Shown piece after piece: positions 9,109-18,418 of a stretch of 26,163 nt of DNA. The notes below the pieces were generated by a model. The model was not told the DNA's origin, searched no databases, and worked only from the letters and a program-made list of their open reading frames with translations. The first letter of the stretch is position 1; each line of letters begins with the position of its first letter. This stretch comes from Plakobranchus ocellatus (taxonomy: Eukaryota; Mollusca; Gastropoda; Plakobranchidae), in NCBI GenBank assembly GCA_019648995.1, contig BLXT01000154.1, positions 475,439-501,601 of the forward strand, read 5' to 3'. The position numbers were made by a program, and so were the translations under genes.

Positions 9109-9447
9109 TCAGGAATGAATGCCCTTTATAATGCAACCTGCCTTTTTTCCCTTTTTCAGATGTATTCTGTTTCTTAAAGCTAGATCTAGATTTATTGGCA
9201 GGTGCCTGTCGTTTTTTTTTCCAGCTTTAGGAGTTTCATGATTGTCACTACTCTCTGTGTCACTTCCCGAACTACTAGATCTAGGAGTTTCATAATCACT
9301 TCCTGAACCTTCATAGAAAGATTCATTTTCACTTGAATCACCAAATGAGAGTCCTAATACTTCTTTCTTATCATATAAAGCTCTTCGAGAAAGTTTACTA
9401 TTGTTATCACTACTTGTTGAGGGCTCCATCATGTCGGAAGGAATCAA
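9109..9447 (-). pseudogene. Acidic N-terminal fragment of a piggyBac-like transposase (112 codons)
   Basis: The minus-strand frame starts at ATG 9447 (a second ATG, MEPSTSS, is at 9429) and ends at 9109. The protein is Ser/Asp/Glu-rich (SFGDSSENESFYEGSGSD, SSSSGSDTESSDNHETP) and then turns basic (KAGKKN, HLKKGKKAG). This acidic-then-basic layout is common at the N-terminus of piggyBac transposases, and the frame lies inside the element 8961-9762 pointing away from its repeat-rich end. The catalytic core is absent, hence a fragment. It could also be an unrelated acidic exon. I did not recognise the exact protein. Confidence 0.45.
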
Positions 9448-9620
9448 CGTGATATACAGAATGAAAACATCGGAAAAAAAAAGCTAAAAGCACGCCTTTA
9501 CTAAAGGTTAATTTCTCAGAAGAAGGGTCAATTTATATAAAAAAAGTATCGATAAATTCAATTTTCTAAGTGGCTTTAGCATAGACTTTAAAACTTTTCC
9601 ACTATTCCATCGATATAACC

Positions 9621-9759
9621 TGACGTATGTTATATGTCAAGTATGGCATCTTGGCACAAGAAGCATGACATACATTGAACGTCATGTAGGGCATCTTGGC
9701 ATGATATTTAATGAAGCTAATATGGCGTACGTAAAACGTCATATATGGCACGAAGAGGC
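9621..9759. repeat. Three imperfect tandem subterminal repeats (~40-54 bp)
   Basis: Units at about 9621-9664, 9665-9718 and 9720-9759 each carry a GACGTA/ACGTCA palindromic core followed by (a/g)tatggca or ggcatcttggca and then (g)aagc/gaggc. Examples are gtatggcatcttggcac, gtagggcatcttggcat and atatatggcacgaag. Such repeats just inside the terminal inverted repeats are usual transposase-binding or regulatory sequence in piggyBac-like elements. Confidence 0.65.
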
Positions 9760-9762
9760 TAA

Positions 9763-10939
9763 TCACAGTGCAGTACATTAATTGAACAAGACAATTTAAC
9801 ATAGGCATTTAGTCTTTGAGCAAGTCCAAGATAATCTAATGCTAAGAAAAGCTCTTCTTGTTTCCTTGTTTTGAGGCTTTCAATTAAACTCACTTGGTTG
9901 CATATTCCTATTGATGATGTGCTTAAAACAAGGGCAATTTCAGAATTTAAAAAAAACCAAAAACAACTGATTAAAAAGAAAAGAAAAGGATGCAAATCAT
10001 TGTGTTAACTCTCAATGAATCCATTATTTTCACACTGTTGCAATTTTGCATGTAATTTTTTTAACTGCCTCTTATTTTGTAAGGGATTAAGCTATTGTGT
10101 CATATTACCCATCAGAATTGAATGGAGATTCATTCTCTAATAACATTTTTGTCATGATCTATGCATTTTCATAGCAACATGCTTTTAATGAAAAGAAAAA
10201 ATCAAATCAGAAATCAGAAAAATCACATGCATCAACAAATTCAAAGAAGGAAAAAAATTCAGTTTTGATGAGAACTTCATAAAATATATATTTTACCGTA
10301 CAACACTATATGTGGCAACAGAAAAAAGTCAAACCACAGCAAAATACACATTTGGTGTGTTTGGTATAAACATGAAGTGACAGTCTAAGTTTCAAAAATC
10401 AAGCGTCAAATTTAAGGGAAAAAAAAAACCCAAAAGAAAAGCCAAGTTCAAACTTGAAGTAAGTTACTTTTTCAGGTCCTGCCTGGTGTGTAAATCTAGA
10501 AGTTGGAGACCAGCTCCTCTCACAGATTCAAATTTGGGCACAGAGGTTGTAGGTCTAATATCAGCCAGCCTTCGCACATCAGGGTGTGGGGCATGGCTGT
10601 TGTTCCATGGTACATAGCTACATATAAGCAAGTGAATCAGAAAAAAAAAAAAGGATTTAGAATCGGGGAACAATTCGAATGTTTGATACTACCATATTAT
10701 TGTGAATTCCTACCCTTATCAATTTCAAAATTTCCTTAGATCTCACCAAAATCATGAATCTAAAGGATATGTCTTGCTCTACCTCCTGGTTGTAGATCTA
10801 GACCTATATTGCAAAGGCGACTGATTGATCATTAGATCTAATTTTCCAACATAACACAGTTAAATATGTTGTGCACGTAATAAGGAAATATAAATTAGGT
10901 CTAGAATCTATATTTGTACCTATATATTGATCTACACAC
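9763..10939. other. RECQL5: RECQL5 intron, middle part
   Basis: No exon in the RECQL5 sense. A minus-strand frame at 10464-10673 contains SHAPHPDVRRLADIRPTTSVPKFESVRGAGLQLLDLHTRQDLKK, which looks less random than its neighbours. It could be a second piece of the minus-strand unit at 10940-11088. TAGATCT palindromes recur around 10790-10840. Confidence 0.4.
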
Positions 10940-11088
10940 CTAATCTCTTGGTGGTTTGGTTCAGGATCATCCTCTTCATCAGTAACATCCCACTCTTCGT
11001 CAGTATTGTGGATCCATTCTCCTACTTCCAAATTAGACAAATCCAATAAATCCAAAACTTCATGGTCTTTAACATTTTCGGTAGCCAT
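10940..11088 (-). CDS. Candidate first exon of an unidentified minus-strand gene or transposase (acidic N-terminus)
   Basis: The ATG at 11088-11086 in a good context (aaaaATGGCT) opens MATENVKDHEVLDLLDLSNL, EVGEWIHNTDEEWDV and TDEEDDPEPNHQEI, then a possible donor ATTAG|GTGTGT at 10940/10939. A frame without a stop also extends upstream to 11142. About 90 bp upstream of the ATG is AAGATGGCGG (11179-11188), the YY1-type motif often found at promoters. The acidic, Leu-rich start with no homology I can name is compatible with the N-terminus of a piggyBac-family or domesticated transposase nested antisense in the RECQL5 intron. It could equally be an ordinary small gene or chance. No later exon is established. 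Confidence 0.3.
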
Positions 11089-11339
11089 TTTTATGTTGTT
11101 AGAGGTTGAAAAGGTATACATTTGTAAAATGTAGACAAACATCGTTACGAGGTAATAAAATAGTGTACAGAAAAAAATAAGATGGCGGAATGATTTGGAT
11201 TAAATGTGCATTTTTAAAGATTATTATATTTTTAATGAATAAAGTCTCAAAATACAACTTTTTAGGTTTCAGAATATCTTATCCTTCAATAAAAAATACT
11301 CAAAAGTCAAAATTTTTGTAGAAAAGTGTTTCATTTGGG

Positions 11340-11490
11340 CCGCAGAGAATGGGATATGGCATCGAGCATAGGTGATTGTAATCTCTATATTGGTGCCTTG
11401 GAGAGTTAAGCAGGTTAAGGTCAAATCCATGTAAAAAAGATGCCTTTAGATTTCAGGGCGAGTTCATTAGCCACTGTGCCATCAATGCTC
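11340..11490 (-). mobile_element. tRNA-derived SINE-like segment
   Basis: The minus strand at 11481-11471 reads TGGCACAGTGG, a perfect pol III A box (TGGCNNAGTGG). It is followed by CTAATGAACTCGCC like a tRNA D-arm/anticodon arm. A degenerate B box, GGATTTGACC, lies at 11428-11419, about 43 bases further. The rest towards 11340 is more GC-rich than the surrounding intron. No tail or target duplication was seen. The B box is too decayed for an active tRNA gene. Confidence 0.45.
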
Positions 11491-11582
11491 TATATGCTCA
11501 CATACACACATGTAGACTCACGGCAGAAATGCTGTTCAGTTAATCTAAATATCACTTGGCATATTCTGTGAAACCCTAATAT

Positions 11583-12110
11583 CATGAGATTAGGTCTAAA
11601 TGATTCAGATGTTCATGGAACAGTTTTGAGAAGGAAAAAAGATTAAGTTTGTATCTTCCTTTGCACTGTTTTTTTTTTTTTAAATCTAAACCTCAATATC
11701 TTGGTGCAGAATTGCTGTATTTTAAGCTAGTTTTCACCAATGCAAACTTCCCAGAAAGATAGTGCCTGTTTGAATGGTTTGAAATGTTGAGAATGCTACT
11801 TCCAACTCACTCAGGCTGGTCATGAGATATATATTTAGAGATGAGTGCCTATGAGTTGAATGATGCATAAAACACTTTTGAGAAAAAAGAATCCAAGTGT
11901 ACATTTTCCTTTTTATTTTTTTTCCCTTTAAATTAAACCTCAAGTATTTTGGCTCAGAATTTCTGTATCTGTAATCAATTTGTTCTTGCAAATCTCATAT
12001 AATGCAGTTCTAGATTGTATCAGTAATTCAAACTGTTCAAAATGTAACTTACAGCTCAGTTGGAGTGGTCTTGACACATCTATTCTGTAGAAATGAAACT
12101 TTCCCCAATT
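11583..12110 (+). repeat. Diverged tandem repeat, ~250-bp period, about two units
   Basis: Corresponding landmarks recur at an offset of about 240-252 bp: cagttttgagaa (11621) and cacttttgagaa (11873); cctcaatatcttggtgcaga (11691) and cctcaagtattttggctcag (11938); tccaactcactcaggctggt (11801) and acagctcagttggagtggtc (12051). Parts of the unit also occur singly in two other RECQL5 introns. Confidence 0.65.
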
Positions 12111-12167
12111 CTTGTTCAAATGTTAATCAGTGACATCCCTTTTTTTTGCCTCTTTTCTATTCTTTAG

Positions 12168-12269
12168 GTTTCAAAAAATTTTAATGAATGTAACCACAGA
12201 AAGCAGATAGCAGATTTTGTTGTGAAGTATCTCACTCCATACTACAAATACAAGTGCTTTGCCAGCAAG
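12168..12269 (+). CDS. RECQL5: RECQL5 helicase, SRI domain exon 1
   Basis: A 102-nt, 34-codon exon, phase 0 at both ends (TTCTTTAG|GTT; AAG|GTAATT at 12269/12270). It encodes VSKNFNECNHRKQ then IADFVVKYLTPYYKYKCFASK. The V-VKYLTP(Y/F)YK...FASK signature is the first helix and turn of the Set2-Rpb1-interacting (SRI) domain at the RECQL5 C-terminus. That domain binds the Ser2/Ser5-phosphorylated C-terminal repeats of RNA polymerase II. The preceding 3.7-kb intron is the transposon-rich one. Confidence 0.92.
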
Positions 12270-12532
12270 GTAATTCAACCCAAGAATTGTCAAAGGCTGA
12301 TTAAATCAAGGGATATTCTCTATTTCCAAGTTTTTGTGGTGTGAAAACATGGATGTTTTCTTTTCATAAATGTATTGCATCACAGTTTTTTTGTATAGTG
12401 ACACTGGGAAGGAGGTTTATAAAAATTAAACAAGACTTTTTTAACTCGTTATTTTTGGATGATAGAAAAGCAGAATTTCCAGCAATTTTGGAATGACATT
12501 AATTCCTTGAAAATTTAATACAAAACAGAAAT
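12270..12532. other. RECQL5: RECQL5 intron, left part
   Basis: No feature seen before the TTAA-flanked element begins at 12533. Confidence 0.5.
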
Positions 12533-13343
12533 TTAAGGCGGGGAGCTACACCTCAGATCCAATTTCTAAAGTATTAGTAATAGACCAATGAAACTTTATG
12601 CAAATGAAACTTATGTAATGGATATGCAAAATCTGCCGTCAAAAAACATGCGTGGTTGCTGTGCCAACGGCGGCCATCTTAGATTTTGGACTATTTGTTT
12701 TGAATGACTAAAACTCCTAAAGTGGTTGACAGATTAATTTCAAATATGGTTCACATAATCTTTAGATTATCTTTTATAAATGGCCAGAGAGTTCTGTTTG
12801 TTATTTGACATATGTATTAAGAAAAAATTCTTTTAAAAATAATGCTGTTTGGAATTTATAATTTTGACACCTTTCCCGCTTTATTTTTTTTCCAAAATAA
12901 AAATACTTATACCGTATTGGAAAAACACTNNNNNNNNNNNNNNNNNNNNNNNNNNNNNNNNNNNNNNNNNNNNNNNNNNNNNGATTTTTAAAATTATGGT
13001 AGGATTTTTCAAGACCTGACTTCCCTGGACACCCTGTTTCTGAACAATTTCACCAAGTTTTGTCTGAATCCATCCACAAGTAGCAAAGTTTTAGTGGAAA
13101 ATGTAAAAAAAAATATTGAATTTTGAAAAAAATCTAAGAAATCTATTTTTTGAAGAAAATTCATTTAGTGTGTCATGATTGAAAGTCTTTGATTTCAAAA
13201 TCCTCTCTCCTCTGAACTTGTCAAAGTTTATTTCACAAAGATATCCAAAAAAGTAAAAAAGTTATGACAAAAAATAAACAGCAATGAAACAGAGAAAAGT
13301 AGAGAAAAAAATTTGCCTGTTAGGTTGCCGCTCTCCCCCTTAA
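12533..13343. mobile_element. Non-autonomous TTAA-flanked DNA element (~810 bp, contains a gap)
   Basis: TTAA at 12533-12536 is followed by GGCGGGGAGCTACACCT. At the other end the reverse complement from 13343 reads TTAAGGGGGAGAGCGGCAACCT. Excluding TTAA, 11 of the first 14 bases agree (GG-GG-GAGC--CA). TTAA at both ends suggests a piggyBac-type (or other TTAA-targeting) transposon. No transposase frame is visible. The interior includes aacggcggccatcttagatt (about 12667-12686), typical of scattered invertebrate repeats. A 53-base N run interrupts it, so the true length is unknown. Confidence 0.55.
12930..12982. other. Assembly gap (53 N)
   Basis: Run of N inside the repeat element. Repeats commonly break assemblies, and the gap size may be only nominal. 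Confidence 0.95.
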
Positions 13344-13991
13344 ACAATTTGGATCAGAGAGTAGGTGTAAAAGTACATTTGTGTAAAATTAGTCTCATTG
13401 GATAAAATACTTTGCTCAGTATGGTGAACTTTTGGCTCATCCTTGTGCATATCTTTTAATTGACAGTTATTTCTTATTATGAGCCTCAAAGGAAAGTCTG
13501 TTCAGATACACGTTTAAAGAAAATTGTCTTTTTCTAATTAAATTTAAAAGTTCTTATCATAGCACGGAACCTTAATAGCTCTATCCAAGTTTTTAGATTG
13601 CAAAGTTTATGGAAATGATTTGAACAATATGTGAAAAACCCATTTTATAACTTAATTGGATTGATCTAAATGGTGCTTGATATTGTCACTTCTCTAACAT
13701 ATTGACACTTTTTTTAAGATATCAAGAAAAAAATTAGATTTTTTTCTTGTATTTGTTCAATGAACATTGAAAAAAATTTTATTGACACATTTCTATAACA
13801 TAAACGTCAAACGATAGCTCTAAATCTTATGCAGAGGTACTAAAATTGCATTATGTTAGAGCAATGGTTGAATGCCTGTAAGTGGGAGAATTTTGAATTT
13901 TAGGTGTAAGGCTTTATGTTAAACCTTTTATGTTTTGTTTTTTTTTTCTTTTTTTGATTTTTTAATTTTTTTTATTCTCATATTCATCCAG
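13344..13991. other. RECQL5: RECQL5 intron, right part
   Basis: AT-rich. Ends in a long T-rich tract (13930-13980) and the acceptor CATCCAG at 13985-13991. No other feature is seen. Confidence 0.6.
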
Positions 13992-14064
13992 GATCTTTTC
14001 AAGGCTGTGGCCAAAGCTATCACTGAAAAAGTTCATGTGGCTACAATAAATAATCCGGTTGCAG
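13992..14064 (+). CDS. RECQL5: RECQL5 helicase, SRI domain exon 2
   Basis: A 73-nt exon (CATCCAG|GAT; GCAG|GTAAGG at 14064/14065), phase 0 at the start and phase 1 at the end. It encodes DLFKAVAKAITEKVHVATIN then NPVA plus the first base of Gly. It continues the SRI three-helix bundle: in vertebrate RECQL5 the FASK(E/D)LFK junction is unbroken, and here it is split exactly by the intron between K and D. The split Gly codon is completed in the last exon. Confidence 0.92.
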
Positions 14065-15260
14065 GTAAGGAGCAGTATATGAAATCTTTTACAGCAAAAT
14101 GTATTAGGCTGGTCCTAATGTTCACTCCCAAATAAACATTATGTATATTTTTCTCTGGAGTTGGTTTTGTTTACCTTTTTTTTTCCAGCTATGTCACACC
14201 CCAAACCCATATTTTCTATGATTTTAAGTGACCTTATTCAATAAGTAGTAAAAAAATAGTAAGCTTTGTGCAGAGATGGGAGAAAGGAAAAAAACCTGGA
14301 TAATATGAGCTCAAGAGGGTAACAGAGCAAAGAAATGAATCATGACATAATAGTTCTAATAATACTACATTATTATTTATTATCTTTCCAGAACACATTA
14401 TAGAAATTAAAATATTCTTACCCAAATATTTGTGCTAGCAGTAATTTCTATTAAAGGATATACTGATCTAAGAAGAATTACTTTGCTACTGAGATAAAAA
14501 ACATTCATCATTGCCAATAGTACTTAGTTTGAATTTCAGTTTGTCGCACGTATTTCTAAGAAAGATGGAATTCTGCCAAAAAAAAACTGTTTAAGTAAAA
14601 TTCTAAATGTTGTGATTTTTATTGTGGTAAAAGCATTGACAGGTATAACTTAGAAATTTTTTAATCAGTTATAGGCTTGGAAATATTGCTCTTTCTATCA
14701 TTATCTATCTCAAATATGCAAAATATAATTTGTGAGGCAATCTGGCTGAATCAATCACGTGTTGCATTTTGGACATTATGAGCATAATCTATGAACTCAC
14801 CATTTACGCCTTTTGTACAGAAAAAATATATGCCCCTATCTGAATTCTGCCAAAAGAAATGTGAGTGTGAAGATTGCACTTTCTGTTGCTTTTTTTAATC
14901 AATGAAACATTTTAGAGAAGACTCTAATTAAAAAATACATACATCAACACATGACTAATATGCTTTAGTTGCCTCAAATTTGTATTCCCAAAAAGTTGGA
15001 ATGAAATATAGTCCACTTATTTCTGTGTGTAGGGGGCATAGCCAATATAGGAATCAAATATAGGAATTAGCTTCCTTTTTATATTAGACTTGTCAGAATT
15101 AAAAGCGACAGGATAATCTGCTTTATTTTGTCTTCTGTGTGGGAGGAACCATCTTTGATTAATTCATTTTGTAGAGTTTTTCCATTCACGATTTTATTCT
15201 GTTTAGTTAGGCTGAGAGAAGCTACAGGTCATTGAAATCTTTTATGGTTCTTTTTTCCAG
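14065..15260. other. RECQL5: RECQL5 last intron (1,196 bp)
   Basis: No exon or RNA gene recognised. A short fragment, atgtattaggctggtcctaa (14100-14119), may be a further degenerate copy of the intronic repeat. The acceptor is CTTTTTTCCAG ending at 15260. Confidence 0.6.
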
Positions 15261-15352
15261 GGAAAGAAGAAGCCAAACGGCTGGTAAAATCTTTCATGAG
15301 CAAGCACAAGCAAGTAATGGAAACGACAGACCTCCATGTACTAGACACTTGA
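15261..15352 (+). CDS. RECQL5: RECQL5 helicase, last coding exon with stop
   Basis: The acceptor TTTTTTCCAG (15251-15260) is followed by GKEEAKRLVKSFMSKHKQVM, ETTDLHVLDT and TGA at 15350-15352. The EEA-(K/Q)-x-L-(V/I)-(K/R) helix closes the SRI domain and ends the protein, as in other RECQL5 proteins. In the mammalian protein this helix also contains a PCNA-interacting QxxIxxFF box. Here the aligned residues are KRLVKSFM, lacking the Gln and the second Phe. The tail after the helix is short and unlike the one I recall for mammals. Confidence 0.92.
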
Positions 15353-15668
15353 ACTTTCAAAATCCTAAATCTTGGCCATTTCATAAAAGACATTACGTTT
15401 TTTTTTTCTTTGCTGTGATAATGCTTCAATTCCAATTCAAGATATGTGAATAAGAGGATGCTTTTGCTAGGGTATTTGAAAAAAATTAAAATGTAAAGAT
15501 TGGCAATAATTTGCTTTCAACTGGTAAAATGGTTTGTATTGCATTGCATGGCTTTGCTTTTTTTTCTTTCCTTCTACCCCTTTCCCATTATAAGTAAGGA
15601 ATTTTCAACTTTTCTTATTGATTTGAATATTAAGTATACATTGATGTATAATATCTAAACCATCAGCC

Positions 15669-15803
15669 ATTAAAGACAATTAGTATTTAAAGCTATCCTC
15701 TTACCAAAAAATGTTTTTGACTGACATTGCATGTTGTATTAAATATTAAATGTGAGGTACTTTACTAAGATAATATCATTTACAAAGCAGGGTCAACAAT
15801 AAA
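15669..15803 (+). terminator. RECQL5: Candidate polyadenylation signals of RECQL5
   Basis: ATTAAA at 15669-15674 and AATAAA at 15798-15803 lie 320-450 bases after the stop codon. The AATAAA is followed within about 30 bases by ttggagcataaagg. Another AATAAA occurs at 17909-17914. Which is used cannot be told from sequence alone. Confidence 0.4.
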
Positions 15804-16636
15804 ATGTTGGAGCATAAAGGCTTGAACTGCATATTTCATATGCCAACAATCTTACAAAATTTGGTATGGCAGATGGACAGCGTCATGTCTGAAAAAAAAA
15901 GTGCAAGGGATGAAAATTTTGTACAGTAAGCCAGTACTTTTTGCAATCTGTAGAAATTGTCTTTAAGCTAGATAGAAATCTCTCATAGGAAGTGAGGATG
16001 GAGACTCTCCTGGCATAGATCACTTGAGTGATGAACAGGCACCATCACATGAGACCTAAGGAATAACATTTCTAAAACTGGTAAAGAAATATCTCATCTT
16101 TTTTGTAGTAATTAGATATATGATCATTATCTTTACATTTAAGGTTTACTCTCAGCAGCTTTATGGAAATGTTTTATGCTTTTTATCTTTACTTTTTTTC
16201 TTCTTTTTTATTTTTTTTCTATTCTAAACTTTAAGGTTGTTTTATTTGACCAAATTTTGAGCAACCCTTTGCCCTAATATCACTTGGATTATCATTAGAA
16301 TATATATATATATATTAAATTCATTTGCTGTTTTCCTTAATATACAATCTGAAAAATAACATTACACATGCTTCACAATATTTGTAAATATGTTTTTTCT
16401 TCATCAAGCAGTTTTGACCAAAGGCTGTTTGATGAGGAATCTCAGCGGTAGAAAATTGTAAATAATGAAATTAAAAAAAAATTTTTTTACAATTTTTCTT
16501 TGATCTAACTCATCATTATGTCGCGGCTTAGTTACAGAAAGTATAAATTTATTTACCCATCCTCATTCTGAAGAAAAGTCGAAAATCATTCATTTGCTAT
16601 TCCTCGTTTAAGTGGGATGGAGAGTGTGAACACCTG
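15804..16636. other. 3' UTR or downstream flank of RECQL5
   Basis: AT-rich, with a short (TA)7 at about 16300-16316 and a T-rich tract around 16190-16220. No gene seen apart from the hairpin at 16401-16435. Confidence 0.5.
16401..16435. repeat. Short hairpin, 11-bp stem
   Basis: catcaagcag (16402-16411) pairs with ctgtttgatg (16425-16434), with one G-U and an extra outer T-A pair, across a 13-base loop (ttttgaccaaagg). The minus-strand reading cctttggtcaaaactgcttg recalls the gcc-tta-gggcaaaac motif in the arms of the inverted repeat at 1833-2465. Confidence 0.5.
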
Positions 16637-16749
16637 TTTGGTGCATAGTGTCAATTCCTTTTTGATACAGAGTGTCAATACCTTTGTTGATGCAGTGTCA
16701 ATGCCTTTTTAGTGCAGTTTCAATGCCTTATGGTGCAGAGCGTCAATGC
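16637..16749 (+). repeat. Minisatellite, five 22-24-bp units
   Basis: Units at 16637-16658, 16659-16682, 16683-16705, 16706-16727 and 16728-16749 follow the pattern tttt(g)gtgca(ga)gtgtcaatgcc, for example tttttagtgcagtttcaatg. Divergence between units suggests an old array. It lies 1.3 kb past the RECQL5 stop. Confidence 0.85.
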
Positions 16750-16978
16750 AGAGTAGAAATGCTGTAAGTTTATTGTGAAATGTAATTTTGCCCTTTGATG
16801 AGAGCTGTGAGATCTAATGTTCTATTGGTGTTGGTATTTTCACTCGGCTGTTTTCTGTAGCATTTCTTTTTGTTTTACCCATCTAGATCTATGTATATAT
16901 CAAATTTTTTAAAGAGTATTACTCTGCTTCAATTCTTAAGTGAGTGAACAAAGTCATGCAATTTTTTTTACTAAGGTT

Positions 16979-17084
16979 GGCCAGGGCACCTTGTCTAAAA
17001 TGTTCAACAAAAACAACATCTTTGTCTTCTTTCTTTTCCTACCTTCTGTGGTGCTGTTCAAGCCTCACTACACGTGCCCTGGCC
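16979..17084. repeat. Perfect 11-bp inverted repeat, 84-bp loop
   Basis: ggccagggcac (16979-16989) and gtgccctggcc (17074-17084) are exact reverse complements, in a locally GC-richer stretch (about 16975-17115). It could be a foldback end pair or an RNA hairpin. No gene association is shown. Confidence 0.6.
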
Positions 17085-18027
17085 TTGCGGAGAGCCTGAA
17101 AGCCTGAGACCACTGTGTGGGCAGTCTATACAAGAAAAAAAAAAAAAAGAACAACAAAAAATCTCTTTCTTCGTGAAGGATTTTCGATAGCATTATGACT
17201 AGCGAACCTTTCTGTTGCTTTGTTCAACCATGAGCCTGCTGTCGACACACTGCCCTGTTCAGGGCTTGAAAGAAAAATCTGAGATCTCCTTTAAGTGACA
17301 TACACGAAAATTTTGCCTGTCCTTTTATGGAGGCTCTGGTCCCTGCACTTTTCCCTGGACGTGTACAGTGGTCCAAAGAGTTTGTCTGTCTAGAATATCC
17401 ATGTTTGCAACATTTGGAAAGAAATATATGTCTAAAATTGAAAGTATTAACAAGGGCTGAAGAGTCTACTTAGCTAGAGTGAAGCTTTGGGAAACTACAG
17501 ACATAGGCGGCTGCTACCACACTGATGTCTTATTCCCTGTTGGTCAAGAAGGAAAACCATAATATTAGAAAACTGTGGTCATAATCAGAATTTTGTTAAG
17601 TAAAAAACAAACAAACCATCAATGTATTTGTTTCACATCTCGTTTCAGAGTGTTATATGGTCTGATAAGGCTCGACAAAACTTTTGATTCATATAACACT
17701 TAAAGATTGTGTACATTTTTATTATATTACATACACAAACATAAGAAATAGATTAACATTTCACAAGTTATGTCTTACATGTGAGGTGTTTCTTATAAAG
17801 TTTGTGAACGCTATGCATTGTACGTATGTATTACCATTTTCCGTCTTTCAATTTTTGCTCTGGATTGGATAGCACTCATTCTGATAAGTTTTGAAATTAA
17901 AGTCTTTGAATAAATTTTATTTATCATAGTATAAATACATTTTCTTCTTTCTGTTTAGCCTTGATGCATGTTTTGTTTATTTCTTTTGAACTCTTCAATA
18001 CAATTTTAATCTACTGCTGCCTCCGCC
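17085..18027. other. No gene seen
   Basis: Sequence without a convincing frame or RNA. A small frame at 17684-17872 has no support. AATAAA at 17909 could end a long 3' UTR. Confidence 0.5.
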
Positions 18028-18277
18028 GGAATAACCATCATCATCATCACAGTAACAAGAACAACTACTGCTACCACTGCTACTGCTATGCTATCTTTAC
18101 TGTTGCTGCTATTGCAACTTCTGCTACTGCTAGTCTATTGCTACAAGTGCAATGGCTGCTGCTATAGCTGCTGCTGCTGCTACCACCACCGCCACCGCCG
18201 CCGCCACCGCCGCCGCTGCTGCTGCTGCGCTACCACTACTAAAACTAAATGAACGATAACTACGACTACTACCACTA

Positions 18278-18308
<31 letters not shown>

Positions 18309-18352
18309 CACTACCACTACCACTACCACTACCACTACCACTACCACTACCA

Positions 18353-18418
<66 letters not shown>

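Larger units (their letters stand above)
8961..9762 (-). mobile_element. Short piggyBac-like element with terminal inverted repeats
   Basis: The + strand from 8961 reads TTAACCCCTTCATGACG. The minus strand from 9762 reads TTAGCCTCTTCGTGCCATAT. They agree at 12 of the first 16 bases, TTA-CC-CTTC-TG-C. A TTAA (now TTAG/CTAA at one end) target followed by a C-rich start is the hallmark of the piggyBac superfamily. Inside are subterminal repeats with GACGTAYGTTATAYGTCA-like palindromes (9621-9759), atatatgacg at 9025-9034, and an acidic ORF reading inward from the 9762 end. No DDD catalytic domain fits in ~800 bp, so this is a deletion derivative or non-autonomous copy inside the RECQL5 intron. 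Confidence 0.55.

Noticed and set aside
15232-15453. 73-codon frame overlapping the last RECQL5 exon
   Set aside because: It is in another frame. The correct one follows the split Gly codon from 14064 to 15261 and gives the SRI helix and stop at 15352.
16637-16749. CRISPR array
   Set aside because: Five contiguous drifting 22-24-bp units without spacers, in a eukaryotic context with no cas genes: a minisatellite.
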